Notes: generated by a model not told the origin, from the letters alone. DNA of 64,000 nucleotides from Leuctra nigra (GCA_934045905.1 OW203766.1:18470309-18534308), one strand, 5' to 3'; counted from the stretch's first letter, positions 1 to 11,753 are shown. Program-made: numbers and translations.

Positions 1-758
1 CAATTATCACTGTCGTCAGTGAATAAAAGAGACCACGCGAGAAGACTCTAGAAGTACGTTGTGCCTTATCCAAGATGGCCGCCTGCTCACGACCAGCCGC
101 CATTGCAGTCTCCTGCATGTGCTCCATGGAATTCAAGATGCTCTGGATCTGTCTTCTTTTTACTTGAAGAATTATGACCTTCATAGCTGTCATTATAGTT
201 GACAAAGCACACATACAATGTACGAATACGGCTAGAAAGTCGCCCATTGAGTACACTAAATTGATGATTTGTACAACAATGCAGTAGAACCACAATGTTA
301 AGAAGTAGAGAGGTGAGACGTAAGAAAACCGGCTGAGATTCTCTTCGGAACTCCACAAGCCTTGAAATTAGATGCAGTAAATAACTTGCTAAATTCACAT
401 GAAGGTCAAAGGGGAAGAACGCAATAAAGTCTCTTTAGGATGAAGCTGAGTAAAACAAAGTTTTGTTTTTAAACTTGTATTGATCTTACATACAGATTTT
501 AATTGCTTTTTTCAAGACTTGTGGCAATATTTTCTAAAAACTGAGAAAATATTCTGAAAGCTCTTAAAAATCACTAATTTTTATTTTTTTAATGGACGTA
601 TAGCGTTCTCCCATGTATCCCACATTGCAGTGGCATTAACTGAAAAGACACAATACCATACCAATGTAAGAAAGGATTCTCCTGTTGAAATTCACACACG
701 CCAGAAGTTTAACATCACTTGAAAGCTCTTCATTATTTAAATACTCAGCAATAGCCAT
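1..758 (-). CDS. Odorant receptor OR-A, 5' part (exons 1-2), cut by window edge
   Basis: Insect odorant receptor (7tm_6 family), a membrane protein of olfactory neurons expected to work as a ligand-gated channel with a co-receptor. Exon 1 is 662-758 (97 nt; ATG at 758-756, starts MAIAEYLNNEE) with a GTATGG donor. Exon 2 runs from 360 downward and is still open at base 1, so the remaining exons lie outside the window. Exon 2 begins GLWSSEEN and contains the family hallmark KRRQIQSILNSMEHMQETA, as in the complete paralogues. The frame was chosen by paralogue alignment; a longer open frame in another phase across 87-398 is a shadow. Exon sizes and phases match OR-B, OR-C and OR-E. No lesion is seen in the visible part. 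Confidence 0.85.
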
Positions 759-1800
759 TTTAATACACAGCCTTTTTCGTAGGCTGCTAGGACAATGGAA
801 TAACTCCGTGATATAATTTTATTCAGCATTTTTTTGGGGCAGTAAATTATACCTTTTTAAACTTTTACCAGAGATATAAAAAAGTAATAACACGTTAGTT
901 CTATGGTGACTAACCGAATACTATTGTGAAATATTTAGTAAATTCAGAGAGCCATTCAAAAGACAATTCTAGAATTGGTTTCATTTCATTTTATTTCATT
1001 TTCATGTATTATATTTTGTTAGAGTACCTTTATCGTTGTGCAATGATTTTGTAAAGTAGTTAACCGATTTCCAAATGGAACAAGGGGATGTGGAATTGTT
1101 TCACAGTAAGTATAGTCATTAATTTGTTGACATGAATTTAAAAAAAGTACGAGCGTCTTTTTTCTGAAGAACGTGTATTAGTATTAAAGTATTTATGAGT
1201 TTGACATTATAATACAAGTTGTCAATGTTTACGTTCAATATTTTTGAAATATGGCTGAATTATTGCACAATGAAACGATCCACATCGTTTACTGCATATT
1301 TTATGTAAACAAAGCAAACTTTAAAGTCTACTAACATATTATATTATTGATGATATTGTCATGCGATATGATGGGTTGGGAACAAATTATTGCGAGATTA
1401 CGTTTGTTGTGGGGAAAACAACTAATTCTTATTTATGTTTTATTTATGCTAATAGTCTACAAGTTCTCACATAAACGTAGGTAGTAATTTTGGAGTTGTT
1501 ATAGTTTTTCACTAGGAAAAATCACAGTTTAAACTAAGATATATAGTTTAAAAAGCTTGATAGCAGTTATAAGATAGTGAAATATAAAATAGAAGAAAAA
1601 GAAGAAGCTCGGTGAATACCGGGAGAAATATTGTGAAGTAATACAATTTCATTAAATAAATATATAGTTTTGCAAGTCTATTGATTAATAAAAATAGAAG
1701 ATATAATATAAAATAAGAAATATATATAATATAAGATATAATAGTGAAATAGTGACTATATTTTCTCTCGCTCCATTACTGCATCTTGATGCATGACGCA
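759..1800. other. AT-rich spacer between OR-A and OR-B
   Basis: No coding exon is seen. A stretch near 1265-1330 resembles sequence near 19,425-19,505 and 29,220-29,300, upstream of other receptor copies, so the tandem unit included upstream flank. Around 1680-1750 the sequence is short AT-repeat DNA. Confidence 0.6.
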
Positions 1801-4196
1801 TCAATCATTGTTCCCCACTCTTGTGAACACGCTGTAGTAGGAATACGCAGTTTGCATCACCTTCAATCAGATACAAGTCTCTCGTTAATAGTTTCTGTGG
1901 AGTGCACAGCCCTCGTATGTTAAACCACCATTAACTTACAGTTGTGAAAAGTTCCATGGACATCGAGAAACATTTAGCAGCTCGCAAGACAACTGGCTGC
2001 ATTGCTCGCAACATGACAATGCGAAGAGACTTCTTGAATCCTTCAGAAGTTTCCAACCAATCACATTCATACACAGCGTCAACCAGAAGTGAACTCTAAA
2101 ACAAGAGTCACAGATAAATCACTTTGACACTTAAATCTTACTTTGAATATCTTTCAAAATATAAACATTTTACTTTTTACCAACATTCAGTCATAATGAC
2201 TGAGTAGTAAATTGATTTTACCTCATGAGTGAGTTGTGTGCAGAACCAGCAATACATAGAAATTTCACCTACACATGCCCACACCAGTGAGGTGAAATTA
2301 ATAACCTTGCTGTCAAAGATGCCCTCGACCGTTGTTTTTTTAGTCATCTAAAAAAATATAATTATTACACATGATTTCTCTACGGTACTACCAGGAACTG
2401 GAACCCAAATGTATATCGGTTACGGTTCCGGTACCGGTTCCAAGTTTTTAATAATATCGGTTCCGATTCCGGTTCCGGTTCCATTTCGGTTCCATAAGGG
2501 TTCCAATCGGTTCCATCAAAATCAGACAATTATTCCAATTACTATTTTTTAAATCGACAGAATGCTCAGAATGTCTTATATTAATTTGACTCAATGATCA
2601 TTAATTTGAAAAATTGTGAATGGTAGTAAATAATTTCAGATTTGAAAGGAAATGAAGTAAAAATTCAATGAAATTAATTATTTAAAGAACCCTTATGGAA
2701 CCGTTATGGAAACCAAAACATGTTTAATATTTATAAGGGTTCCGGTTCCGGTTCCACCTAAAAATAATATGGGTTCCGTTTCCGGCTCCGGTTCCGTTTC
2801 CGGTACCTATAAAAATAACGGTTCTTTCCGGTTCCGGTTCCAGTCCCTGGGTACTACGGTCTACGGTTCCTTTCCTTTTCTGATTGACAATTTACTTACA
2901 GTAAGTTCGACAGTTGCCGCAGCCATCCCTACGAGAGAAGTACAGAGAAGCTGATGGATCAGAGGCAATTGCAGAATTGATTCCAGAGAATCGGTTAACC
3001 TAAAGACGAGGGAAAGTATACTAATGATGGAATAAGTTTTAACTTTTTGGGAGATAGCAAAGCAATCTTCTAAGATTTATTGAGCGAGCGACTCCTTTTG
3101 ACTCTTTTGACACGGACCTCTGTTTTTTTTCTGCTACTTGGAGCAATTGAAGTTGCACCGTTTTACGGATCGATCTGAAATTTTGCAATCATGTAGAGAC
3201 AACCTTTTCTGTTTGCAGACCCCAATTTTATTGAAATCCGTTCATTGGTTAAAATTTAAATAAATATCTCCTGATAGGTTGAAAAATGAAATTGGTCTTC
3301 GATAAATCTGATCATACTTATATTTTGCATGATCATTAAGACCAACAATGTCTGTTATTTTCCAAATTTCATTCCAATCAGTTAAGATCGTATGTACCTT
3401 TTGACATTTTTAATAACTGTCAGAAATGAAGTATCGAAATGACTGTTTTTCCACTGCAACATGAATCTCATTTGCTTTAGGTACCAGAGTGTTTAGATGC
3501 TATTTCCAAGTTTCTATGAAAAGCAGATACTTTTATGTTGATTGGGTGGATCATATTTCAATTCAATATGGATTTATATGTTTTCTTTGCGTTATGTACG
3601 CATCCGGTTCGAGAATTTGCACGTACCCTTGCTCGCTCATCAACGCGGTACACATAGCGTTTTCCTAGTACAGATAATGCAAGAACGGAGTTACCCTAGA
3701 CTACAGTTTGTTCAAATCTTCTTTACAATGATTATGGTGGTGAAGATGGCAACGAAAATGATGTACTACGCTAGAACCAACACAACATAATGAAAATCAG
3801 CTAGAACTAGGTGGCACATTCAAGTTAGCGAATTCACTTTGGAGAGTTTAGGTTGGCAAAGTGTGAATATAGGTGGAAGGTCTGGATGGTGCTGCTTATT
3901 TACACCCTAACGGCGTTGTAAGCGTAAATTGAACAGCTTGTAGAGGTACCGATAGGAAAGAGATGGAAGGAGAAACAAGGTATGAATACCCAAAAACAAA
4001 GTGGATGAAGAGGATGGAGGTGTTTGTGGAAGAAAGATGGAGAGTATCGTGGAAGAAGATCGGAGAAATTATGTTAGTTGAATGGGGCTTGTCAATAGGG
4101 GTGGGAGGGATGAGGTCGAGAAGATTGAGGAGAAGAAATTATACCGAGGAGAGTCATAAAAAATAGTAAAATTAAATTGCAGTAACAGATACCTAC

Positions 4197-4231
<35 letters not shown>

Positions 4232-7200
4232 ATCATTGTGTTTTAATTTGCTTAAAGGCCGATGCACAATTGACGCAGACGGAAGACGCGGACGGACGTC
4301 GGAGACGGATATGATGTTAAAGTCATCGTCCGTCCGCGTCCGATTGGGTACAGCCATACCTAAACATCGTATCCGTCGTCCGTCGTCCGTCGTCAGTCCG
4401 CGTCGTCCGTCCGCGTCAATTATGGAATTCCGCTAAAACAATATATCTATCAGGAGGTACCTATGTTCTTCTTCTTCTTGAATTCAATGGTGGCCGTACA
4501 AGTAGCCGTATATGTTAGTATTCAAACATTATATCCGAAAACAGTAAAACATACTTACGCATTCGTTCATATAAGTTTAGGTAATTCATAAAATTCAGAA
4601 ATGATAAATATACGATTTGCACCCTATTTCGTTTGCTTACTACAAATGGTAATTTAATCAACTCCTGCTTACTTGATCAACTCTTGATGATGTGTGATGC
4701 ATTCAGTGAGAAATCTACGAGATTGGTGTTCAATTTCTTGAGTAGATATTCTCCGTGTCTTTCGCTCTTTAGCGTCTATTCCATGTTTTCGATATCTCGC
4801 TCTTGAAAGAAACAACATTCGTTTCCCAGCCTCCTTCTGGAGTTCTTCATCAATCTTCCCAAATATCAAACGGCGAATGTTCGACAGTTTGTATCGCAAC
4901 AATCGAAACTGTCCGATAATCTCGATTATAATCGATAGAAAGAAAAGATCGAAGAGCAGAATAAATAAACATATTGGTATACGAAAGACGAAACAATCAC
5001 TGATAAGAAGAATATCGAGATATGGATATTGTATTAGGTCCATTGGGAATGATAATCTGAAATAAAATGAATTGTTTACGAAACCTGAGGGGTGGAACTG
5101 GGAGCACGAACAGTTCAATTCGCTCACGCATACGACTCTGGTAAAGATTCAACAAATCATGGAAAACTAGCAGTCGACTTCTCTAACTAGGAAAACGCTC
5201 TAAAGTCGGGGACAGGCTAAGTTGAACCCTGTTCAACTGTTGCCAGGCAAAGGCCGGCCCATGCTAGAGCCGGTTAGACTTGTAAAGGCGCGAGCGAGCC
5301 TTCGTACTTCATGCGAATTCAAATGCGTTTGCATTGTTCTGCTCTAAAGACCTTGGGACTAAAGCGTCGAAGTAGAAGTAACCCATAAAAAAACACTCCG
5401 TGTAAAAATACCAGCCAAGTCTCTTCAACTATAAAAAAAATAGAATAAATCTAAAAATTCAGCACTGAAAAGTAGTGATATCAAAAAATGAGCCAAGTCA
5501 AAACTTAATTTTAAAAACCAAAATATACTTGGCGCATCGTGTATATAAATAGTATAGAAGCATATGCCAAAAATCAAATGTACCTACCTTATTATATATA
5601 ATATACCTATAATGCCCTTAAAAACGATGCGCCAAGTATATTTTGGTTTTTAAAATTAAGTTTTGACTTGGCTCATTTTTTGATATCACTACTTTTCAGT
5701 GCTGAATTTTTAGATTTATTCTATTTTTTTATAGTTGAAGAGACTTGGCTGGTATTTTTACACGAAGTGTTTTTTTTATGGGGATATCACTTATTTTTTT
5801 AGTTTATTTACACAACTTGTAACACACATCGGAGCAACAATGACTAAATACTTTTAAAAAATACGCCATTTCCGAATTGGTTAATACGAAAAATTGTGTT
5901 TGGTGTTTGGTGCTCCGTTCTAAGAAGAATTATTGAGAGAGTTCTGGACAAGATGTTTCGATATTACGAGTCATTTAACATACACCAGAGAGGATTTGTT
6001 AGATCACCAGGTACCCATCTGAACATATCAATTGTTTCTGCCATCTTAGAAAAGTGCAAAAGAGAAAAGAACGATGCTACACTGATTTTCCTAGACATTT
6101 CCAAAGCATTTGATAATGTTGGCCATAAGCACCTGATATCGACATTACGATCCACATCAATACCTACCTGTATCCAAGACATGATAATTGAGTTGCAAAC
6201 CGGTAATACGACTAGAATTGAGGCAAACAATGAAACAACTAAGCCAACTGCCTTGAACTGTGGTGTTATGCAAGGAGCGCCACTTTCACCAGCCCTTTAC
6301 AATCTTGCAACTGACCATGTTTTGGATGAGCTCTCGGAAAATGACGTTTCTGAATTTTACGGATACAACTTGGTAGATCATTTGGACAACTTAACTGTGT
6401 TGGGATTTGCTGATGACATCGTCATTATAGGGAAGGATAACCTTTCAGCTGCAACGCTAGCCAGCATGGCTAAGCAACGGCTTCAAGAGCTTGGTCTGAA
6501 ATTGAATCCTGATAAATCAGTTGCTATTGTTATTGAGAAGGGGAAGTTACAAGAACAAGAAATATTAATTGATGAGAGCACTTCTATTAAAAGTATTTCC
6601 ATAGATGAATCAATCCGTTATCTTGGAGTTAACTTTAATAATCTATTGGTAACAAACTTCGGATCCGTGATTAATGAGCTCAAATCCAAGCTCAATACTT
6701 TATGTACTTCTCCTTTGTTAATGGCAGATCAGAAATTAAACATTTTAAATCAGTATATCTGGCCAACTCTGATTTATCCTCTCCAGAACGCACCTCTGAA
6801 GAAACTTCCGATGGGATATCTAGAAGATCTAGATAAGCTAGTAAGGAGCACTATCAAAGAGATTCTGTCATTGCCTGGCGACACTCCCGATAGCATGTTG
6901 TATTCTGCTAGGAAATGTAAAGGATTGGGTACATTCAGAGCTAAGTGGGAGGCCTTCATACAGCATCACAACATCTGTCAAGTCCTGGAAAAGTCTCAAG
7001 AGCCGTATGTAATTGCAACAAGAAACATACCCGAGGAGATGGCATACTGCTTAAAGAAACTCGAAATCAACTCCGATCAGTCCAAGACATCTTCTGCGAG
7101 CACATCAAAACCAATTAAATTATGTAGCAAAAGCATCCGAGAAACTTTGCGGCAAAGAGAATATGGGAAGTGGTGTGCTCTGGTGCAGAAGGGAAGCGGC

Positions 7201-10200
7201 GCAATTCTTTATGAAGAATATACACCTGCTAATAAATGGATCACAACAAAAGGAGGACTATCATCTTCAGAATGGCGTGAAGCTCTGAAGTTCACAACTA
7301 ACACCGCCCCTGTGAGAGCTCTTCATGGACGAAGCCTGGACGGAACCCGTTGTCGTCACTGCGACAACGAGAAAGAAACCCTTCCCCATGTCCTAGGCTT
7401 CTGTCCCTATGGAGAGCTACTACGAAACACTCGGCATCATAACATCAGGACGCTACTAGCGAATAGCCTGAAGCAGAAAGGTCTTGAGGTATATGAAGAA
7501 GTCGCTGGTGTCTCTGCAAATGGAAGCAACAGAAGAATCGACATAATTGCCATCAACAGAACATCTCTTCAAGGCTACATCCTCGACCCCACTGTCAGAT
7601 TTGAAACACACAAAGGGCAGCCCGAAGAAGTGCACGAGGAGAAGAAGACCATTTATGAGCCAACTATTGAATACTTTAAGGAGAAATATGCACTTAAAGA
7701 CATTGAAGTGATTGGCTTGTGGGTCGGGGCTCGTGGCACCATTTCAGATTTCTTTGTTAAGTTTTGTAAACGTTTTAAGTTAAGTTTAAAGATAATTTAT
7801 AACATAGTTTTATTGTCCCTAAAGGGTTCAATTCAAATATTTAGAAACCATTGTTATAGTAATTAGTTGTAAGTTAGATTTTCCTTTTCTGTTTAATCAA
7901 ATCATTTTCATTTATGTTTTATTTCGAATTAATGTATTATTTTATTGATTGTTATTCTGTGTGTTTACAACCTTTATGTACAAAGGCAGACTTTATTTTA
8001 TTGTGAATAAAGATTTATATATATATAAGCTTAAAGTGATATTCCATGAAGAATTGCGAAAGCTTCGTTCCAATCAGTCCAGCCGTTTTCGAGATATGGT
8101 ATCACTTCCGGTTTTCAAAATGGCGACTGAAATAACTGCCACCTAGAATTTATTTCTATAAATGTTATGGATCATTATCAGCCTTCTGAATATGTAGTTA
8201 TTGTAGTAAGAGGTCATTAAAATCTAGATCTTCATTTTCATGACGTCATTTCCGGTTTCGGTAATAGTACATCTCTACTTTAACTACTGATATTCCATAT
8301 AGACGACCGTCTGAATCATTTGGCGCTAGTTTCATTCCGATCGGTTTAGCCGTTTTCGAGATATGACGTCACTTCCGGTTTCAAAATGGCGACTACCGGT
8401 TGGTTTTATAAAAAGGCACCTCAGACGCCAAAAGTGCACATGTGGTAAAAATTTCAGATCGATCGGCTAAGCCGTTTAGGCTGTGGCGGTGATAGCGGTG
8501 TTTCCTGATATCATCTGAATCATCATCTAAAGATCAAAGTGGTGTAATTTCACTGATTTCTCGGCCCTCTAGCTCGCAAATGGTATAGCCTATTGTTCCC
8601 AAATTTGGTATATGTGGTGGGGTGGGCCATAGCTCAAAATTAAGATATTTTACAACAATGTGAGATTTTCCAATTTTATGATCCAGTAGGCCGAAAATGC
8701 CATGTTGTTGCATACAGTAAAAGTAGTTGGTCTGGCTCCTCATTTTATTAGGCATTTACGGTATGTTGAGTGAGTGTGAGTGTACAGTACGACTTGGCTG
8801 GGTGGAGCGACCGCTCCACTAGATTAAATATATATTTTTTTAATGAAATTTTACAGTTAATACGCAAAATGTCCGTAAAATATCAATAACGTTTGGATTT
8901 GACGGGGGCTGTGCATAAAGGATGTCACGCAACAATGGGATATTTTGACACCCCCCCCCCCCCCTTCCCCCTGTCACGCTATGTCACACTTTTAGAGACT
9001 CACCCCCCTAAAAGGACGTCACAAATCTATCTGTACCCCCCCCCCCCCTTAAATAGAATATTTTTGACTGAAAATTTATCAGAATTTCTCGTTTTTAGCG
9101 AAATTTCCGGTCCCGACGTATCAACTGAAATTTAAAATGCTTGAAAATATCTATATCAAAACGTGACGTCCTACTGCCTCCAGACCCCCCTCCTCCCCCT
9201 GTCACACTGTGTCCTATACTGGTGCACCCCCCTCTCCCCCTGAATGAAGCGTGACGTCCTTTATGCACAGCCCCACGACAGATTAGTCTGAAGATTGTCA
9301 AAAAATACAAATAATGTTGGTCTCTAAAGCGGTTCTGTATTTCATTTTAAAAAATCACAACAATCACTGGATCTCGTTCAAAAACTATACCTGGAACCGC
9401 TCATATGAAATTTGTATTGTGTCAAAAATTTAAGATCGATATGTACGTTTTGACCTACAAAAACTCTAAAAAAAGCAGAGAAAGTAGCATGGCATGAGAT
9501 TCCCGTAGTAACGCTAATTACACTGACTTAATAACTTGTCAAGTCAACTGCAATGAGATTTTCCATGATTGTTGAAACTATGTTCTTACAGAAATTATAA
9601 ACCGACGAGAACCGTAAAGCGCGCTGATATGAGAAAATTGTACTGTTCATGCTGCCGACTATCAACTATCAAAATGGCCGCGTTATTACAGCGTTTTTCT
9701 TACTTTAGTTGATTGATTCTCTTGGCGATTCCCTCAATAAGTGTAGAGAAACAAATTACAAATATCACTGTCGTCAGTGAATAAAAGAGACCACGCGAGA
9801 AGACTCTAGAAGTACGTTGTGCCTTATCCAAGATGGCCGCCTGCTCATGACCAGCCGCCATTGCAGTCTCCTGCATGTGCTCCATGGAATCCAAGATGCT
9901 CTGGATCTGTCTTCTTTTCACTTGAAGAATGATGATCTTCATAGCCGACATTATTATTGTTAAACTGTTCAAACTATACATAAAGATTGATAGAAAGTCC
10001 TCCGTTGAGTACACTATGTTGATGATTTGTACAACAATGCAGTAGATCCACATTGCTACAAAGAAGCGAGGTGCGATGTAAGAAAACCGGCTGAGATTTT
10101 CTTCGGAACTCCACAATCCTGGAAACCGTGTCCTTATAAATAAAATAGCTTCAACAACACTTCTGTTGTATAAACAGGACACCAATCTCGAAATATTTAT

Positions 10201-10382
10201 CAAATCTAACCAAATCATCAAATCATAACTTATGATGTGGTAACAATTTCAAGATAGACGTCCTAAAAGTATAATAATATCATACCCATGTAAGTAAGGA
10301 CTTTTCTGTTGAACTCCGCACAAGCCAACAGTTTCACACCTCTAGAAGGCTCTGGATTCTTCAGAAACTCAACAGTAGCCAT
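1801..10382 (-). CDS. Odorant receptor OR-B, complete, 7 exons, 445 aa
   Basis: Seven-transmembrane insect odorant receptor (7tm_6). Exons on the minus strand: 10286-10382, 9704-10118, 4673-5056, 2900-2999, 2222-2347, 1940-2095, 1801-1860; all introns are GT-AG and the summed length (1338 nt) is in frame from ATG to TGA. Exon 2 carries GLWSSEENLSRFSYIAPRFF and the MEHMQETAMAAGHEQ region; exon 3 carries hydrophobic segments ending HHQELIK; exon 6 carries VYECDWLETSEGFKKSLRIV; exon 7 ends AYSYYSVFTRVG, the usual 7tm_6 C-terminus. Exon 5 is one codon longer than in OR-C or OR-E (126 versus 123 nt). Intron 2 is about 4.6 kb because it has taken in a fold-back element, an R2-type LINE and two other repeats. 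All splice sites look intact, so the gene may be functional. Confidence 0.88.
2382..2860. mobile_element. Fold-back element made of GGTTCC-type repeats (OR-B intron 4)
   Basis: The ends are inverted: left ACGGTACTACCAGGAACTGG, right complement ACCGTAGTACCCAGGGACTGG with one extra base. Both subterminal regions are arrays of the hexamer GGTTCC/CCGGTT. There is no coding capacity. It lies between exons 4 and 5 of OR-B. The class is unknown. Confidence 0.6.
3080..3668 (+). mobile_element. Helitron-like non-autonomous element, copy H1 (OR-B intron 3)
   Basis: Plus orientation. It begins near TTGAGCGAGCG and ends GCGTTTTCCTAG followed by T. A short hairpin (AACGC ... GCGTT) lies just before the CTAG end, as in Helitron 3' ends (CTRR, insertion before T). 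Minus-strand copies are at 20740-21338 and 53572-54632. No Rep/helicase coding is present. Confidence 0.5.
3669..4252. other. Intronic DNA with (TAAA)n tract
   Basis: No recognised gene. There is an open stretch at 3963-4166 that I do not recognise and do not believe is coding. A (TAAA)n microsatellite at about 4197-4232 could be the tail of an old retroposon. Confidence 0.5.
4253..4434. mobile_element. Small hairpin MITE rich in GACGGAC
   Basis: Inverted ends share AATTGACGC followed by GACGGAC-rich sequence, giving a hairpin of about 180 bp inside OR-B intron 3. GC-rich compared with its surroundings. No coding capacity. Confidence 0.5.
5382..5782. mobile_element. Fold-back element family X, copy X1 (OR-B intron 2)
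   Basis: About 160-bp inverted arms (5382-5545 and 5622-5782), nearly perfect complements, starting CCCATAAAAAAACACT and containing GCCAAGTCTCTT and GGCGCATCGT; the spacer is short. Copy X2 (25458-26580) has the same termini and a one-arm copy is at 55081-55275. Superfamily not assigned. Confidence 0.75.
5890..8028 (+). mobile_element. 5'-truncated R2-type non-LTR retrotransposon
   Basis: A LINE body containing the reverse transcriptase/endonuclease frame at 5896-7866, then an AT-rich 3' untranslated region with a GAATAAAG signal near 8003-8010 and a TA-repeat end. The R2 class is inferred from the restriction-like endonuclease at the C-terminus. It sits in OR-B intron 2, not in 28S rDNA. 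The 5' end is lost just before the first reverse transcriptase motifs. The exact 3' boundary is uncertain. Confidence 0.75.
5896..7866 (+). CDS. R2-type reverse transcriptase plus restriction-like endonuclease, N-terminally truncated (656 aa)
   Basis: Retrotransposon protein for target-primed reverse transcription. Reverse transcriptase motifs: LDISKAFD at about residues 66-73 (first catalytic Asp), QGAPLSPALYN at 126-136, FADDIVI at 171-177 (catalytic Asp pair). A CCHC finger follows (C486, C489, H498, C503). Then comes a restriction-like endonuclease core with RRID at about 546-549 and LDPTVRFE at 563-570. Full-length family members exceed 1000 residues, with N-terminal zinc-finger and Myb domains; those are missing, so this copy is dead on arrival although its remaining frame is unbroken. 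The listed start is only the first possible codon of the open frame (GTG), not a real initiation site. Confidence 0.85.
   Translation: MFGVWCSVLRRIIERVLDKMFRYYESFNIHQRGFVRSPGTHLNISIVSAILEKCKREKNDATLIFLDISKAFDNVGHKHLISTLRSTSIPTCIQDMIIELQTGNTTRIEANNETTKPTALNCGVMQGAPLSPALYNLATDHVLDELSENDVSEFYGYNLVDHLDNLTVLGFADDIVIIGKDNLSAATLASMAKQRLQELGLKLNPDKSVAIVIEKGKLQEQEILIDESTSIKSISIDESIRYLGVNFNNLLVTNFGSVINELKSKLNTLCTSPLLMADQKLNILNQYIWPTLIYPLQNAPLKKLPMGYLEDLDKLVRSTIKEILSLPGDTPDSMLYSARKCKGLGTFRAKWEAFIQHHNICQVLEKSQEPYVIATRNIPEEMAYCLKKLEINSDQSKTSSASTSKPIKLCSKSIRETLRQREYGKWCALVQKGSGAILYEEYTPANKWITTKGGLSSSEWREALKFTTNTAPVRALHGRSLDGTRCRHCDNEKETLPHVLGFCPYGELLRNTRHHNIRTLLANSLKQKGLEVYEEVAGVSANGSNRRIDIIAINRTSLQGYILDPTVRFETHKGQPEEVHEEKKTIYEPTIEYFKEKYALKDIEVIGLWVGARGTISDFFVKFCKRFKLSLKIIYNIVLLSLKGSIQIFRNHCYSN
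8030..8830 (-). repeat. Dispersed repeat R1, minus-oriented copy (with ETS/CRE-like motif)
   Basis: Inverted relative to the longer copy at 24225-25400: the end at 8790-8830 matches the start of that copy (GGAGCGGTCGCTCCACCCAG). It contains TGACGTCACTTCCGG at 8364-8378 and a one-mismatch version near 8242. No coding frame. It directly follows the R2-type element. Confidence 0.65.
8905..9274. mobile_element. TIR transposon remnant with ACG target duplication
   Basis: Ends are GGGGCTGTGCATAAAGGA and its inverted copy, about 25 bp with one mismatch, flanked on both sides by ACG. The inside has C-rich tracts. 370 bp, no transposase, OR-B intron 2. Confidence 0.7.
9330..9480. repeat. Short dispersed repeat shared with the MULE interior
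   Basis: The stretch around 9365-9405 (CTCGTTCAAAAACTATACCT) is similar to 13800-13845. No coding frame. Class unknown. Confidence 0.4.
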
Positions 10383-10908
10383 TTTAAAATACGTACAGCC
10401 TTCTTTGCCGGTTGCCAGGACAATGGAATAATTTCGTGATCATATTTTGTTCAGATTTCCTTTGTTCTAGTATTTTATTCGAACCAATAAGCGATAAATG
10501 ATGGAGCCACTTCTGGCAGGAGTTTTTTTTAGCTGCATTTTTTTATTTTGAAGTTCGTGTTTCCATGGGGCAGTGAAAAAGGAGAAACAATTTAAATTTA
10601 AATTTAGTTACGAGTTTACTTTTAAGCCATAACAAACAAATAAAGCAAATTTAATATAATTTATTTATATAAATATCCCCCATGATATCATCCATGATTA
10701 TCCCCTATGTCTAGTACCAAAACATAGAAAACAACTACCAGACATCAGTCGTGTCCCTTATTTTCTCGAATAACCAACCTATTTAAACTTCGCCGAAAAT
10801 TCCGAGTTTAAAATTCAAACGTCAATTTAGAATAAAAACACTTGGCACAACTAAAATCGGTATTTGAACGAAACATTGATGCCGGTCAGGTAAATCAGAG
10901 CTCACTTA

Positions 10909-11062
10909 GGGCCGGTCTTTCAATGCCTTGCTATATAACTTTTATACAGTCAATTAGGACTATAATATTGTCATGCCAACAACCAATGACATTCCTAGAA
11001 TGACCACTAACTAACTGTTAAGAGCTAATTGAGACTTTAGCAGAGTATTGAAAGATCGGGCT
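10909..11062. mobile_element. PIF/Harbinger-like MITE, TTA target duplication
   Basis: Imperfect TIRs: GGGCCGGTCTTTCAATGC at left, complement of the right end AGCCCGATCTTTCAATAC. Flanked by TTA on both sides. The GGGCCGGT start is shared with the element at 50927-51112. Confidence 0.55.
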
Positions 11063-11753
11063 TTAATGGAGTTAGATGGAGTTAGATAACGAGTAAGCGT
11101 AGATTTCGTCGGATTATTCCATGCAATCTTTTTCAGAAAGTCCCTTTTCTTTCGAATACCGCTTTTTAGTTAGCCAAGTAGGTACCTGGTACATACATCT
11201 GCAGAATCTTTATAATTGTAGAACTGTTCAATAACAAGTTTTACAATTAAATACATAATTAATATAATATTATCCTTTCTTTCAAGAAGAGAGTTTATGT
11301 CATTGTTTCAATCATATGCAGCTTTATTAAAGATTTCTTTACTTTCTTCACTTTTTCCCAAGGATTTATTAAAAATTTGAACTATAACCATGGATGACTA
11401 TAACTATTTTTTTTCTGATTAACATCATATATTTTTATAAGCTTTCTATAATTTTATTCGATAGTTTAAAATGCATTTTTTCATAGAAAGTTTGTGAGAG
11501 AGAAGTTGTTGAGTTTAATACAATTTAAAATCGATCAATACTGTATATCCAACAAAACTTTCAAGTATAGGTGTAACAGACAGTGCATAGATCAACCCCT
11601 GGTATGATAACAATATAACAACAATTTACTGAAAATGTGATTACATGGGAACAAATTATTCGATCTGTACACGATTTCTACAAGAAAACAAAGTATGCAT
11701 ATTTTGTTAAATTATACAAAAACGAATTCGAAATGAATTATAAAATGTTTTAA

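Noticed and set aside
87..398. 103-residue protein overlapping OR-A exon 2
   Set aside because: It is in a different frame from the receptor and crosses the splice site; equivalents exist at 16941-17276 and 46268-46537 for the same reason.
5896..7866. A host gene related to telomerase or group II intron reverse transcriptase
   Set aside because: The CCHC finger and restriction-like endonuclease after the reverse transcriptase identify an R2-type LINE.
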